This document shows, in pieces, positions 35,149-42,225 of a stretch of 64,000 nucleotides of DNA. A program made the translations under genes and the position numbers. Source of the stretch: Bacillota bacterium (GTDB lineage Bacteria > Bacillota > Bacilli > Paenibacillales > Paenibacillaceae); NCBI GenBank assembly GCA_023460795.1, contig JAEWPC010000063.1, positions 49,408 to 113,407 on the forward strand, in the 5' to 3' direction. Below the pieces are notes generated by a model that saw nothing but the letters and a program-made list of their open reading frames with translations, was not told the origin of the DNA and searched no databases. Positions within the stretch are counted from its first letter, which is position 1, and every line of letters starts with the position of its first letter.

Positions 35149-36059
35149 ACGATGCTCTCTCCTCTCGTCAATTTGGATAACCCGTTCACCGAGAAGAGAA
35201 GAATGACGCTGATCACGCTCTTCAGCATGCTGATCGCGACGGAGACGGAGTAGCTGCCGCCTCCCATAGCCAGGTTGTACACGTATAGGTCAAGGACCTG
35301 TATCGTTTCCTTATTGAAAGCGTTCTGGAATACGAAATACTGCTCGAGGCCGTTGTTGAGGAAACTCGCGACTTGCAGCATTAACAACACGAAATACGTT
35401 GGAAGCATGTTCGGTATGACGATGTGCCGGATCACCTGCATTCTGGTCGCTCCGTCTACCCTGGCTGCTTCGTAGAGCGACTCGTCAATCCCCATGATCG
35501 CGGCGATATACAGAATGGCCGACCAACCTAAAGCTTTCCAAGTGGTCCACATCCACATCGTTAGCCACACGTTGTCCGATTTCTGAAGAAGCAAGACCGG
35601 AGAATCGATCAAACCCATCTGGCTGAGCATTCCGTTGACGATCCCCTCGCTGGAAAACATGGAGAAAGCCAGCGAGTACACGAGAACCCAGCTAATAAAG
35701 TTCGGAAGCGTCGTTACCGTCTGAATGAATTTGCGGAATCGAACGGATTTGATCTCCGCCAGGAAGATGGCGAATACCATCGGCAACCAAGAGAAAAGCA
35801 AACCCAAGCCGCTAATTCCGAACGTATTCTTAATGACCTGCAGCAGCTGATCGACTTTAACCTGGTTCTCGACCAGGGAATGGAACCATTTGAACCCGAC
35901 GAACTCCGACTTGGACAACGGAATCGGCGGCGTGTAATCGTAGAAGGCGTATATCCATCCGTACAGGGGATAGTAAGCAAAGACGCCTAACAAGACCATA
36001 AAGGGAAGGATGTACAGAAACTTCCGAAACGACGTTCTTCTCATGCTGCTACTTTGCAT
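35145..36059 (-). CDS. LplB-type ABC transporter permease
   Basis: A 304-residue permease with six membrane segments (FLYILPFMVLLGVFAYYPLY first) and the EAA loop DESLYEAARVDGATRMQVIR. It is the first gene of the operon. ATG 36059 is the conservative start; a GTG two codons earlier is closer to AAAGGTG and equally possible. A cre-like site lies about 105 bases upstream (36164-36177), pointing to carbon catabolite control of the importer. Confidence 0.92.
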   Translation of the reverse strand: MQSSSMRRTSFRKFLYILPFMVLLGVFAYYPLYGWIYAFYDYTPPIPLSKSEFVGFKWFHSLVENQVKVDQLLQVIKNTFGISGLGLLFSWLPMVFAIFLAEIKSVRFRKFIQTVTTLPNFISWVLVYSLAFSMFSSEGIVNGMLSQMGLIDSPVLLLQKSDNVWLTMWMWTTWKALGWSAILYIAAIMGIDESLYEAARVDGATRMQVIRHIVIPNMLPTYFVLLMLQVASFLNNGLEQYFVFQNAFNKETIQVLDLYVYNLAMGGGSYSVSVAISMLKSVISVILLFSVNGLSKLTRGESIV

Positions 36060-36163
36060 TCGCACCGCATCACCTTTCCATGTCTTCGGGCTTGGGCACA
36101 CCGATATAAGCCCTTAGCGAATTGACTTTTTCGACTATGGGACCGGTATGATACAACAAAATA

Positions 36164-36177
36164 TGACAACGCTTTCA
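36164..36177 (-). promoter_or_regulatory. cre-like site upstream of the LplBCA-type operon
   Basis: TGACAACGCTTTCA differs from the CcpA consensus TGWAANCGNTNWCA at one position. It lies about 105 bases before the first permease. The precise promoter was not identified. Confidence 0.5.
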
Positions 36178-36269
36178 GTACTTTGATGTAGTAATCCTAC
36201 GCCATTTGAATTTCCAAAACAATGACATATCCTTACGATTAATTGATCAATTCTCATATCAACTAAACC

Positions 36270-36322
36270 AAAAAAGGCCTGGAGACCGCCTGTTCCCATG
36301 CTGGAACTGCAGCTCCAAGGCC
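36270..36322 (-). terminator. Terminator-like hairpin beyond the tRNA operon
   Basis: On minus, GGCCTTGGAG pairs with CTCCAGGCC (one bulge), enclosing a small GTTCC/GGGAAC hairpin, followed by TTTTTT. It may be a second stop after the one at 36336-36366, isolating the tRNA operon from the transporter operon. Confidence 0.65.
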
Positions 36323-36335
36323 AATGATCAACAAC

Positions 36336-36366
36336 AAAAAAGGAGCGTTCCCTAAGGGAAGCTCCT
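36336..36366 (-). terminator. Terminator of the Glu-Lys-Leu tRNA operon
   Basis: AGGAGC.TTCCC pairs with GGGAAGCTCCT (one mismatch) over a TAA loop, followed on minus by TTTTTTGTTG. Confidence 0.8.
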
Positions 36367-36382
36367 ATGTTCGTTTGAATGA

Positions 36383-36468
36383 TGGTGCGGTCGAGAGGAC
36401 TCGAACCTCCACGGTATTGCTACCGCCAGCCCCTCAAGCTGGTGCGTCTGCCATTCCGCCACGACCGC
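36383..36468 (-). tRNA. tRNA-Leu (GAG), second copy
   Basis: 86 bases, identical base for base to the gene at 27487-27572, including CCA. Last gene of the Glu-Lys-Leu operon. Confidence 0.95.
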
Positions 36469-36522
36469 GTATTCAATTTCAATTGTCATCCGATCCGGCT
36501 TGCGCCGAGTTCGAACGAACAA

Positions 36523-36598
36523 TGGTGAGCCATGTAGGACTCGAACCTACGACACCCTGATTAAAAGTCAGGTGCTCTACCAACTGAGCTAATGGCTC
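36523..36598 (-). tRNA. tRNA-Lys (TTT)
   Basis: 76 bases with CCA. GAGCCAT/ATGGCTC acceptor, D arm AGCTCAGTTGGTAGAGC, anticodon loop CTTTTAA with TTT between CCTGA/TCAGG, T loop GTTCGAGTC. Confidence 0.96.
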
Positions 36599-36601
36599 GC
36601 A

Positions 36602-36676
36602 TGGTGACCCCTAGGGGACTCGAACCCCTGTTACCTCCGTGAAAGGGAGGTGTCTTAACCGCTTGACCAAGGGGCC
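36602..36676 (-). tRNA. tRNA-Glu (TTC)
   Basis: 75 bases with CCA. Anticodon loop CTTTCAC between CCTCC/GGAGG gives TTC; T arm CAGGGGTTCGAGTCCCCTA. It is the first gene of the operon, only 3 bases from tRNA-Lys. Confidence 0.96.
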
Positions 36677-36731
36677 AAAATGTAATCTGCGAGGCTTGTC
36701 TTGCCGCCGCCCGTTTCAGACGACAAATATG

Positions 36732-36760
36732 AGTATATCTGAACACGAGAGCAAAGGCAA
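36732..36760 (-). promoter_or_regulatory. Promoter of the Glu-Lys-Leu tRNA operon
   Basis: On minus, TTGCCT and TATACT are 17 bases apart, with the -10 about 55 bases before tRNA-Glu. Confidence 0.65.
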
Positions 36761-36839
36761 GCCATTTTTCGTATTATTTTAGAGGAAATTTCATACAGGA
36801 GTTGTATCGCTACCTGGCTGCACATCGGCTATCGCAACA

Positions 36840-36980
36840 CGATAATATCGCGCTATTGCGTGCTGATCCGCCACATTCCGCTCTGTAACTCGATGATATC
36901 GCACTATTGCGCGCCACCCCGCCACTTTCCACTCTGTAACTCGATGATATCGCACTATTGTGCAACCAAATCGCCACGCA
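36840..36980. repeat. Tandem repeat, 51-bp units between the tRNA operons (family 5)
   Basis: Units start at 36840, 36891 and 36942 (51 bases each, the third partial). Each starts CGATRATATCGCRCTATTG and ends in a CCGCCAC-TTCC-CTCTGTAACT block. The core CGATAATATCG is palindromic. The array fills most of the gap between the tRNA-Glu promoter and the terminator at 36987; there is no gene there. Confidence 0.8.
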
Positions 36981-36986
36981 AATCAA

Positions 36987-37014
36987 AAGAAGCACGCCGG
37001 CGGGCGTGCTTCTT
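36987..37014 (-). terminator. Terminator of the Asn-Ser tRNA operon
   Basis: AAGAAGCACGCC and GGCGTGCTTCTT form a 12-bp perfect stem, followed on minus by TTTTGATTTG. Confidence 0.85.
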
Positions 37015-37039
37015 CAAGGTCGTCTTTTGGAGTGTTTCA

Positions 37040-37130
37040 TGGCGGAGAAGGAGGGATTCGAACCCTCGCACCACTTGCGCAGTCTAACCCCTTAGCAGAG
37101 GGTCCCCTTGAGCCACTTGGGTACTTCTCC
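37040..37130 (-). tRNA. tRNA-Ser (GCT)
   Basis: 91 bases with CCA, class II with a long variable arm. GGAGAAG/CTTCTCC acceptor; anticodon loop CTGCTAA with GCT between ACCCT/GGGGT; T arm GAGGGTTCGAATCCCTC. Confidence 0.95.
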
Positions 37131-37131
37131 A

Positions 37132-37207
37132 TGGCTCCCCGAACAGGACTCGAACCTGTGACAACTCGATTAACAGTCGAGTGCTCTACCAACTGAGCTA
37201 TCAGGGA
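37132..37207 (-). tRNA. tRNA-Asn (GTT)
   Basis: 76 bases with CCA. TCCCTGA/TCGGGGA acceptor, anticodon loop CTGTTAA with GTT between CTCGA/TCGAG, T arm ACAGGTTCGAGTCCTGT. First gene of the Asn-Ser operon, 1 base from tRNA-Ser. Confidence 0.96.
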
Positions 37208-37236
37208 ATATTGATTTTTCAAAAGCGACAATTAGT

Positions 37237-37265
37237 AATTTACCATGGTTCAATGCCTAAGTCAA
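37237..37265 (-). promoter_or_regulatory. Promoter of the Asn-Ser tRNA operon
   Basis: On minus, TTGACT and TAAATT are 17 bases apart, the -10 about 30 bases before tRNA-Asn. Confidence 0.65.
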
Positions 37266-37323
37266 GCATCGCAAAACAATTTTCGAATTGAAAAAAAATC
37301 CAGCCCAATTACGCGTCTCCATG

Positions 37324-37370
37324 TTGACATCGGTAATTCATTCGTGTTATTTATTGATTAATAAATCAAA
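37324..37370 (+). promoter_or_regulatory. tetR promoter overlapped by operator 1
   Basis: TTGACA (37324-37329) is followed after 17-18 bases by an A/T-rich -10 (TTATTT or TATTTA). That -10 lies inside the palindrome TTTATTGATTAATAAA (37350-37365, flanked by TTA.../...TCAA). The same motif recurs at 37974 and 38073, so it is the likely site for the TetR protein encoded just downstream, which would repress itself. Confidence 0.7.
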
Positions 37371-37423
37371 TATAGCAGCGTCCTCAAACGTTCGTATCCA
37401 CATCCAAGAAGGAGCAACCCGCC

Positions 37424-37954
37424 ATGAGCCCGAAGGAAGACGTCGTCGCCAATCGCAAAGAACAGATCATGAAATGCGCCGCCGCGCTGTTCGCCGAGCA
37501 AGGCTACTATAAGACGACGACCGCCCATATCGCAACCGCGGCCGGCGTGACGCAGCCATACGTCTTTCACTTCTTCAAGTCGAAGGAGCAGCTGTATCTC
37601 AGCGTTCTCGGGCATGCTTTCGTGAGGCTGCGCGACGCGTTCAGCTTCGTCGAATCCCCGCCTGAACAACTGATGCACCGCATGGGAGAATCGTTCCAAG
37701 AGCTTCTAACGAGCCATCGCGACGAGATGCTGCTGCTTATGCAATGCTTCACGATGCCCGAAGACGACGTGAGACAATTCTCGAGGGACACTTGGTCGCA
37801 AATTTACGATACGATTAAAGACCGATTCGAACAAGCCGGGGCGGCGAATCCCGCCACGGACGCCAGTATGTTCGTCTCGTGCGGCATGATTATCACCCTT
37901 GCGGAAGTATTGTCGCTGCCGAAGCTAAATCCTTGGGCTGAACCCCGTGAATAA
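37424..37954 (+). CDS. TetR family transcriptional regulator
   Basis: A 176-residue repressor. The HTH is at residues 12-58 (RKEQIMKCAAALFAEQGYY, then TTTAHIATAAGVTQPYVFHF and FKSKEQLYLSVL). The ligand domain is ordinary but ends a little early for the family (176 against about 190). AAGAAGGAG precedes the ATG. It lies 156 bases before an MFS pump gene on the same strand, with matching palindromes before both genes, so it should repress the pump until a substrate releases it. A hairpin AACCCCGT/ACGGGGTT (37941-37961) overlaps its stop codon and may be a weak terminator. Confidence 0.92.
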   Translation: MSPKEDVVANRKEQIMKCAAALFAEQGYYKTTTAHIATAAGVTQPYVFHFFKSKEQLYLSVLGHAFVRLRDAFSFVESPPEQLMHRMGESFQELLTSHRDEMLLLMQCFTMPEDDVRQFSRDTWSQIYDTIKDRFEQAGAANPATDASMFVSCGMIITLAEVLSLPKLNPWAEPRE

Positions 37955-37973
37955 CGGGGTTTCTAAAACCGCG

Positions 37974-37995
37974 TTATTTATTGATCGATAAATAA
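37974..37995 (+). promoter_or_regulatory. TetR operator 2
   Basis: TTATTTAT-TGATCG-ATAAATAA, 8-bp perfect arms, same core as operators 1 and 3. It lies just past the tetR gene and 115 bases before the MFS gene. Confidence 0.65.
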
Positions 37996-38072
37996 GGTTG
38001 CAAGCCGCAAGAGCACCTCCTCCTGTTCCGGAGTCTCCTTCGCCAACCAGCGAAGTCTCAATATAAGAATTG

Positions 38073-38092
38073 TTTATTGATCAATCAATAAA
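38073..38092 (+). promoter_or_regulatory. TetR operator 3 in front of the MFS gene
   Basis: TTTATTGAT-CA-ATCAATAAA, 9-bp perfect arms, ending 18 bases before the pump's start and next to its ribosome binding site. Confidence 0.7.
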
Positions 38093-38110
38093 ATTAGGAG
38101 TGATTAACCT

Positions 38111-39553
38111 ATGTTTACCCCCGCTAGAGTTCGCCTGCTATTCGTTACGTGCACCGTCTTATTCATGGCTATGCTGGACAATTTAGTGCTCGGAGTCGCG
38201 CTTCCGTCCATCCAAGAGGATCTTGGGGCCTCGCTGTCGGATCTGGAATGGTTCATGAATTCCTACACGTTGGCTTTCGCCGTTCTCCTCATTCCGTTCA
38301 GCGTCCTCGGAGACTCGATCGGACGCAAGCAAGTGTTCCTCGCCGGCATCGCCGTCTTCACGCTAGGTTCGCTGCTGTCCGGCTTGTCGGACTCCTCGAT
38401 CGCCCTCATTCTCTCCCGCGCCCTGCAGGGCGTTGGAGGCGCCGCGATCGTACCGCTAAGCCTTACGCTCGTTAACGCCGCATTCCCGCCCGAGAAACGC
38501 GCCATCGCGCTCGGCATGTGGTCGGGCATCTCCGGCCTCGGTCTAAGCATTGGACCGCTGGTCGGCGGGCTTATCATGGAAGGCGCGCCTTGGCAAATGA
38601 TTTTCTACGTGAACGTCCCGATCGGCATCATCGCTTTCGCCTTGGGTCTTAAGTGGCTGCAACCTTCCCGCGGAATCCGCAAGCCTTTCGATCCGATCGG
38701 GGTATTGCTGCTGACGTCCGGTTTGCTGGGCATCGTATTCGGTTTGGAGCGCGGCAACTCCGATGGTTGGGGCTCGGCGACCGTCATGGGTTCGCTCGCC
38801 GGCGGTCTCCTGCTGCTCGCGCTGTTCTACGTATGGGAAAGAACGCGGGCCAATCCGTTCATCCGCTTCGACCTGTTCCGCCGCAAAGCATACGCCTTCT
38901 ATGTATTCGCCGGCTTCTGGATGAACGCGGGCGTATTCGGAGCCATCTTCCTGCTGACGTTGTTCCTGCAGCAGGCGCAAGGCAATACGCCGCTCGGCGC
39001 CGGCGCCCGCGAGATGGCGTGGACGACGATGACGATGATCGCCGCGCCGCTCGCCGGACTCGCCATCAACAAATTCGGCAACAAGAACGTGCTGCTCATC
39101 GGTCTATCCATGCAAGCCGTCGCTCTCGCCCTTTTCGCATGGATTATCGGAGCGCAGGGCGCAGACGTCCCGTTCGTCAACTATCTCCCGGCGATGATGC
39201 TGGCCGGGACCGGCATGGGCCTTAGCTTCACCCCGCTGTCGCACGGCTCGCTCTCCGCAGTGCCGGAGGACGCCGCGGGAGAAGCCAGCGGCACGGGCAA
39301 CGCGACCAGAGAGCTTGGCGGCGTATTCGGCATCGCTATCGCCGGTCTGATCTTCCAATCCGGCAGCGAGATCCGCACGCCTCAGCAATTCGCCGACCAC
39401 ATCGTCCCGAGCCTGGCATCCAGCGCGATTATGATGACCGTGGCGCTGATCGGCGTCGCGCTGTTCGTCCGAAACCGCCAAGCCGCCAGCGCCAAAGCCG
39501 CCGTCAACGCGTCGCCGATGGCTCCGCCGCAGGCTGCGCATGATAGAGCGTAA
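38111..39553 (+). CDS. MFS efflux transporter, DHA2 (EmrB/QacA) family
   Basis: A 480-residue protein with about 14 membrane segments. Motifs include MLDNLVLGVALPSIQEDLG, LEWFMNSYTLAFAVLLIPFS, GDSIGRKQVFLAG (motif A), LILSRALQGVGGAAIVPLSL and GMWSGISGLGLSIGPLVGG (motif C). It should expel drugs or detergents, controlled by the TetR protein upstream. TTAGGAG lies 9 bases before the ATG. Its last 50 bases overlap the convergent SprT-like gene. It is not a recent copy of the pump at 18800; the sequences differ widely. Confidence 0.93.
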   Translation: MFTPARVRLLFVTCTVLFMAMLDNLVLGVALPSIQEDLGASLSDLEWFMNSYTLAFAVLLIPFSVLGDSIGRKQVFLAGIAVFTLGSLLSGLSDSSIALILSRALQGVGGAAIVPLSLTLVNAAFPPEKRAIALGMWSGISGLGLSIGPLVGGLIMEGAPWQMIFYVNVPIGIIAFALGLKWLQPSRGIRKPFDPIGVLLLTSGLLGIVFGLERGNSDGWGSATVMGSLAGGLLLLALFYVWERTRANPFIRFDLFRRKAYAFYVFAGFWMNAGVFGAIFLLTLFLQQAQGNTPLGAGAREMAWTTMTMIAAPLAGLAINKFGNKNVLLIGLSMQAVALALFAWIIGAQGADVPFVNYLPAMMLAGTGMGLSFTPLSHGSLSAVPEDAAGEASGTGNATRELGGVFGIAIAGLIFQSGSEIRTPQQFADHIVPSLASSAIMMTVALIGVALFVRNRQAASAKAAVNASPMAPPQAAHDRA

Positions 39554-39998
39554 GCTTCCCGCGACAGCGCCCGCACACGTATTTGCGAGGATCCACGCGT
39601 CGCTTGCGCGGATATTCCATCCCGCAGTTCTGGCACGCAAGCACGTACTTGACCGGCAATCTTCTAGCGGCGCCCGGCAACGCGAGGCAATGCCGGGTGG
39701 CCCCGACTTCCTTCAATAAAGCCTTAAAATCCGCATCGCGGTGCTGGTATCCCTTGCGCTGCAGATGCAGATGATAATGGCAGAGCTCATGCTTAATAAT
39801 CGCTTCCGTCTCTTCTTCTCCATGAGCGGCAAGCTGATGCGGGCTAATCTCGATATGGTGGCTTTTCAGAAAATAACGCCCGCCCGTCGTTCTGAGACGC
39901 GCATTAAACGTAGCCTTATGCTTAAAAGGCCGACCGAAGGACGCAAGAGAAACCCGTTCGACCCATTGCTGCAACTGATCGTTCGTCATTAACGACAT
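39504..39998 (-). CDS. SprT-like zinc-dependent protein
   Basis: A 164-residue protein. The metalloprotease-type motif HELCHYH is in the middle (about residues 71-77), after HHIEISPHQLAAHGEEETEA. The C-terminal zinc ribbon has two Cys pairs, CQNCG and CGRC. It corresponds to the SprT-like YdcK of Bacillus subtilis, whose place next to cmpA and the tex-like ydcI is preserved here. Function unproven; SPRTN relatives cut DNA-protein crosslinks. GGGGAGG precedes the ATG. It overlaps the 3' end of the MFS gene by 50 bases, head-on. Confidence 0.9.
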   Translation of the reverse strand: MSLMTNDQLQQWVERVSLASFGRPFKHKATFNARLRTTGGRYFLKSHHIEISPHQLAAHGEEETEAIIKHELCHYHLHLQRKGYQHRDADFKALLKEVGATRHCLALPGAARRLPVKYVLACQNCGMEYPRKRRVDPRKYVCGRCRGKLTLYHAQPAAEPSATR

Positions 39999-40094
39999 GT
40001 CTTCCTCCCCTTGCGAAGCTTGCCTACTTGAATTGTAGTCCGGGGTTGGGCTACACTGTCAAGTAGTAACGGACCGAGGGGAGACCGGTTTCTC

Positions 40095-40451
40095 ATGCCA
40101 GTAATGTCATACATCATTCTGCAACACGAACAAGGCGCGCTGGAATTCGTGGAAATGCCCGCGTCGCATGCTTACCAACTAAGCGCGCTTAATCTGCGCT
40201 TGCATAAGGAACTGTCGAAGCTGACTGCCGACAACGTTCCGAAGTTGCCTAGAGCGGTCGCCGAATGCGCCAAGCTCGAGCTGCTGAACGAGAACGATAC
40301 GATCGCTTCGGGATTGGATTATATTAACGAACTCGAACGCGCCTTTTCCGCCATTCGCGAAGGAGCTTACCCGATCATCTCCTTGCTGACCGAAATTCGC
40401 GCGCTGCAAGCCCAGCTCGAGCAATGGTACGAAGAAGAAGATATGCTCTAA
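40095..40451 (+). CDS. Uncharacterised 118-residue helical protein
   Basis: I do not recognise a family. The protein begins with a beta-like stretch (MSYIILQHEQGALEFVEM) and then seems all helical, ending acidic (EQWYEEEDML). GAGGGGAG lies about 12 bases before the ATG at 40095; a second in-frame ATG at 40104 would lie further away. It sits between sprT and cmpA, 78 bases before cmpA, and may be co-transcribed with it. Amino acid composition is normal and the frame fills the gap, so it is probably real. Confidence 0.65.
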   Translation: MPVMSYIILQHEQGALEFVEMPASHAYQLSALNLRLHKELSKLTADNVPKLPRAVAECAKLELLNENDTIASGLDYINELERAFSAIREGAYPIISLLTEIRALQAQLEQWYEEEDML

Positions 40452-40529
40452 TGAATCGGACCTGCACGGACATTCGCCTATCCCCATATGCTAAGCGTGA
40501 CAGCATGCTATGGGAGGAGGACGATTCCG

Positions 40530-40676
40530 ATGCCGCAATGGCTTTGCAATCAGCTCATGTCCGCTTTTCAGAAGAAGGACCGCCGGCAAATTCGCCTGTT
40601 GAACGACTGTTGGTTTTATTACCGGGCGAAACCCGACAAATCCGACAAATCCAAAGACCAATCCAACATTCATTGA
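40530..40676 (+). CDS. cmpA: Cortex morphogenetic protein CmpA
   Basis: A 48-residue protein. It starts MPQWLCNQLMSAFQKKDR, then QIRLLNDCWFYYR, closely matching Bacillus subtilis CmpA (MPNWLKKQMQKAFLEKDN with QIKLLNQCWYFYRKK), a sporulation protein that delays spore cortex assembly until the coat is ready and acts with SpoIVA and ClpXP. The C-terminal Lys/Asp/Ser-rich tail here (KPDKSDKSKDQSNIH) is longer than in Bacillus. The ATG at 40530 follows GGGAGGAGG by 10 bases. A strong terminator follows. Its neighbours sprT and tex also match the Bacillus order. Confidence 0.88.
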   Translation: MPQWLCNQLMSAFQKKDRRQIRLLNDCWFYYRAKPDKSDKSKDQSNIH

Positions 40677-40685
40677 TCCGGTAAA

Positions 40686-40735
40686 CGAAGGGATCTTCCG
40701 CTGCGGCCCGGCCGCCGCGGAAGATCCCTTCGCGT
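40686..40735. terminator. Bidirectional terminator between cmpA and the nitroreductase gene
   Basis: CGAAGGGATCTTCCGC (40686-40701) pairs perfectly with GCGGAAGATCCCTTCG (40717-40732) over a GC-rich loop that can itself pair. GTTTGCT follows on plus. Confidence 0.8.
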
Positions 40736-40740
40736 TTGCT

Positions 40741-41397
40741 TTATTCGAACGAAGCTTCGTTCCATCTCGCGACTTCGTGGACGGTCAACCGCACCGTCGG
40801 ATGACCCGGCTTCGCAGCTTTGCCGATCGCGATCAGCATGATCGGAATGTAACGCTCGCTGATACCGAACGCCTCCACGAACTTGACCGCGTCATAGCCG
40901 CCCATCGGGACGGTGTCGTAGCCTCTTGCCTTGGCTGCCAGCATCAACTGCATCGAGATCAAGCCGCCGTCCGTGCTGACGATTCTCGTCGCTACGTCCT
41001 TCGGAAGCGAGCCGTACGTCTTCACGGTGCGTTCGATGAACGAGTTCTTGGTGTCCTCGGGCATATAACCGGCTTCGAACGCGCGAGTATAGATCGTATC
41101 CGCGTGCTTGTAGCTCTCCAAGTCGCCCAGAACGGCGATGACCGCGGAAGCCTCGACTACTTGCTGCTGATTCCAGGCGATCGGAAGAAGCTTCTCCTTC
41201 TGCGCTTGGTCGTCGATGACGAGAAACCGCCATGGCTGAAGGTTCGAGGATGACGGAGCGAGGATCGCATCTCCTAGCAGCTCGGTCATTTCTTCCTTGG
41301 AAATGGTGAAGCTTGGATCGTAGGCCCTCACCGAGCGGCGCTCGCGAATGACCTCGGAGAATGCTTTCTCCTTGCTCGTAACCGTTGTTGTTGACAT
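40741..41397 (-). CDS. Nitroreductase family protein
   Basis: A 218-residue flavin-dependent enzyme. The FMN-binding start ERRSVRAYDP, SSSNLQPWRFLVIDD, and the C-terminal KARGYDTVPMGGYDAVKFVE, then IPIMLIAIGKA are as in NfsA/NfsB-like reductases of quinones and nitroaromatics. GGAGG precedes the ATG (AAGGAGGCAGAACTA). It is 212 bases downstream of an Rrf2 regulator with a palindrome in between. Confidence 0.92.
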   Translation of the reverse strand: MSTTTVTSKEKAFSEVIRERRSVRAYDPSFTISKEEMTELLGDAILAPSSSNLQPWRFLVIDDQAQKEKLLPIAWNQQQVVEASAVIAVLGDLESYKHADTIYTRAFEAGYMPEDTKNSFIERTVKTYGSLPKDVATRIVSTDGGLISMQLMLAAKARGYDTVPMGGYDAVKFVEAFGISERYIPIMLIAIGKAAKPGHPTVRLTVHEVARWNEASFE

Positions 41398-41519
41398 TAG
41401 TTCTGCCTCCTTCTGGGCAATAAAGAATGGACTTCTAATCTGAGTAAATTATCACACAGTTAACACGAAAAGGATGACCGGTTCGCACGACCGCCGACAG
41501 TTATTGTTCCTCTGTATAT

Positions 41520-41539
41520 CTGTGTCAATTCTTACACAG
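41520..41539. promoter_or_regulatory. Palindromic operator candidate for the Rrf2 regulator
   Basis: CTGTGTCAATTCTTACACAG has 6-bp perfect arms CTGTGT/ACACAG and a near-symmetric centre. Related half-sites occur nearby (ACACAG at 41454-41459 and GCACAG at 41581-41586). On minus it contains TTGACA, possibly a -35 for the nitroreductase gene. All lie between the Rrf2 gene and the nitroreductase. Confidence 0.45.
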
Positions 41540-41609
41540 TATGGACTAAAATAAAAACAACGTTAACTGTTGTATTTATTGCACAGTATACGACGATCAA
41601 AAAAAGATG

Positions 41610-42092
41610 TCAACTCCCGGTTGTCATCTCCTTAACTTCAGGTTTGTTCGCGCAATAGAGCGCCCGGTCGGCTAGGTGGCCGATCGTGTAACGGCTAAGC
41701 ACCTCGCGCATCGAACGGTCCATCTCCGACGTCAGCTCGCAGAAGATCGACTTCATCTCTTGGCCGAACGGATGCGTGCCCGTCGTCTCCTTGATGCCGA
41801 AGCAAAGCGGGTCGCTGACTTGAAGCACCGTATATACTTCCTCGAGCGTCACCGTTCGCGGATCCCGACGCAGCCGGTATCCCCCGTCGCGGCCTTCCCT
41901 CGTCTCCAAGATGCCGCCTTTGACCAGCGTGGCCATAATCCGGCGCAGCAGCGTCGCCTCCGATTGCAAATAAGCGGCAAGCTCTCCGCTCGGGCAGGTC
42001 TGGGCATTATCGCGCGACAGGATGACCAGAGCCTGCAACGCTAATCCGAACCACTTAGGATGATGGGACCCGATGCACTTGTCCTGAATCAT
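41610..42092 (-). CDS. Rrf2 family transcriptional regulator
   Basis: A 160-residue regulator. A winged HTH spans residues 14-80 (FGLALQALVILSRD, CPSGELAAYLQSEATLLRRI, TLVKGGILETREGRDGGYRL). Four to six Cys are scattered (for example C6, TCPS, LCFG, FCEL, YCAN) but they do not form the usual three-Cys iron-sulfur group of IscR/NsrR, so a thiol-redox sensor like YwnA/SaiR-type members is possible. It reads toward the nitroreductase and is the likely repressor of that gene. Confidence 0.85.
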   Translation of the reverse strand: MIQDKCIGSHHPKWFGLALQALVILSRDNAQTCPSGELAAYLQSEATLLRRIMATLVKGGILETREGRDGGYRLRRDPRTVTLEEVYTVLQVSDPLCFGIKETTGTHPFGQEMKSIFCELTSEMDRSMREVLSRYTIGHLADRALYCANKPEVKEMTTGS

Positions 42093-42182
42093 ACTATCGC
42101 CTCCTCGACCGTAGCCTTAGTTGCTTGAATTGTATCGAAATTCGCCAAATTACACAAGATGCAAACGATTGCTAAAAACAAG

Positions 42183-42208
42183 AAACCGCCGGAAATTCCC
42201 TCCGGCGG
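42183..42208 (-). terminator. Terminator of the tex-like gene
   Basis: CCGCCGG pairs with CCGGCGG around AAATTCCCT, followed on minus by TTTCTTGTTTTTAG, 18 bases past the stop. Confidence 0.8.
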
Positions 42209-42225
42209 CTCCATTCCGATTCCGA

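Noticed and set aside
36383..37207. rRNA operon attached to the tRNA cluster
   Set aside because: Each tRNA group has its own promoter and terminator and no rRNA sequence is present.
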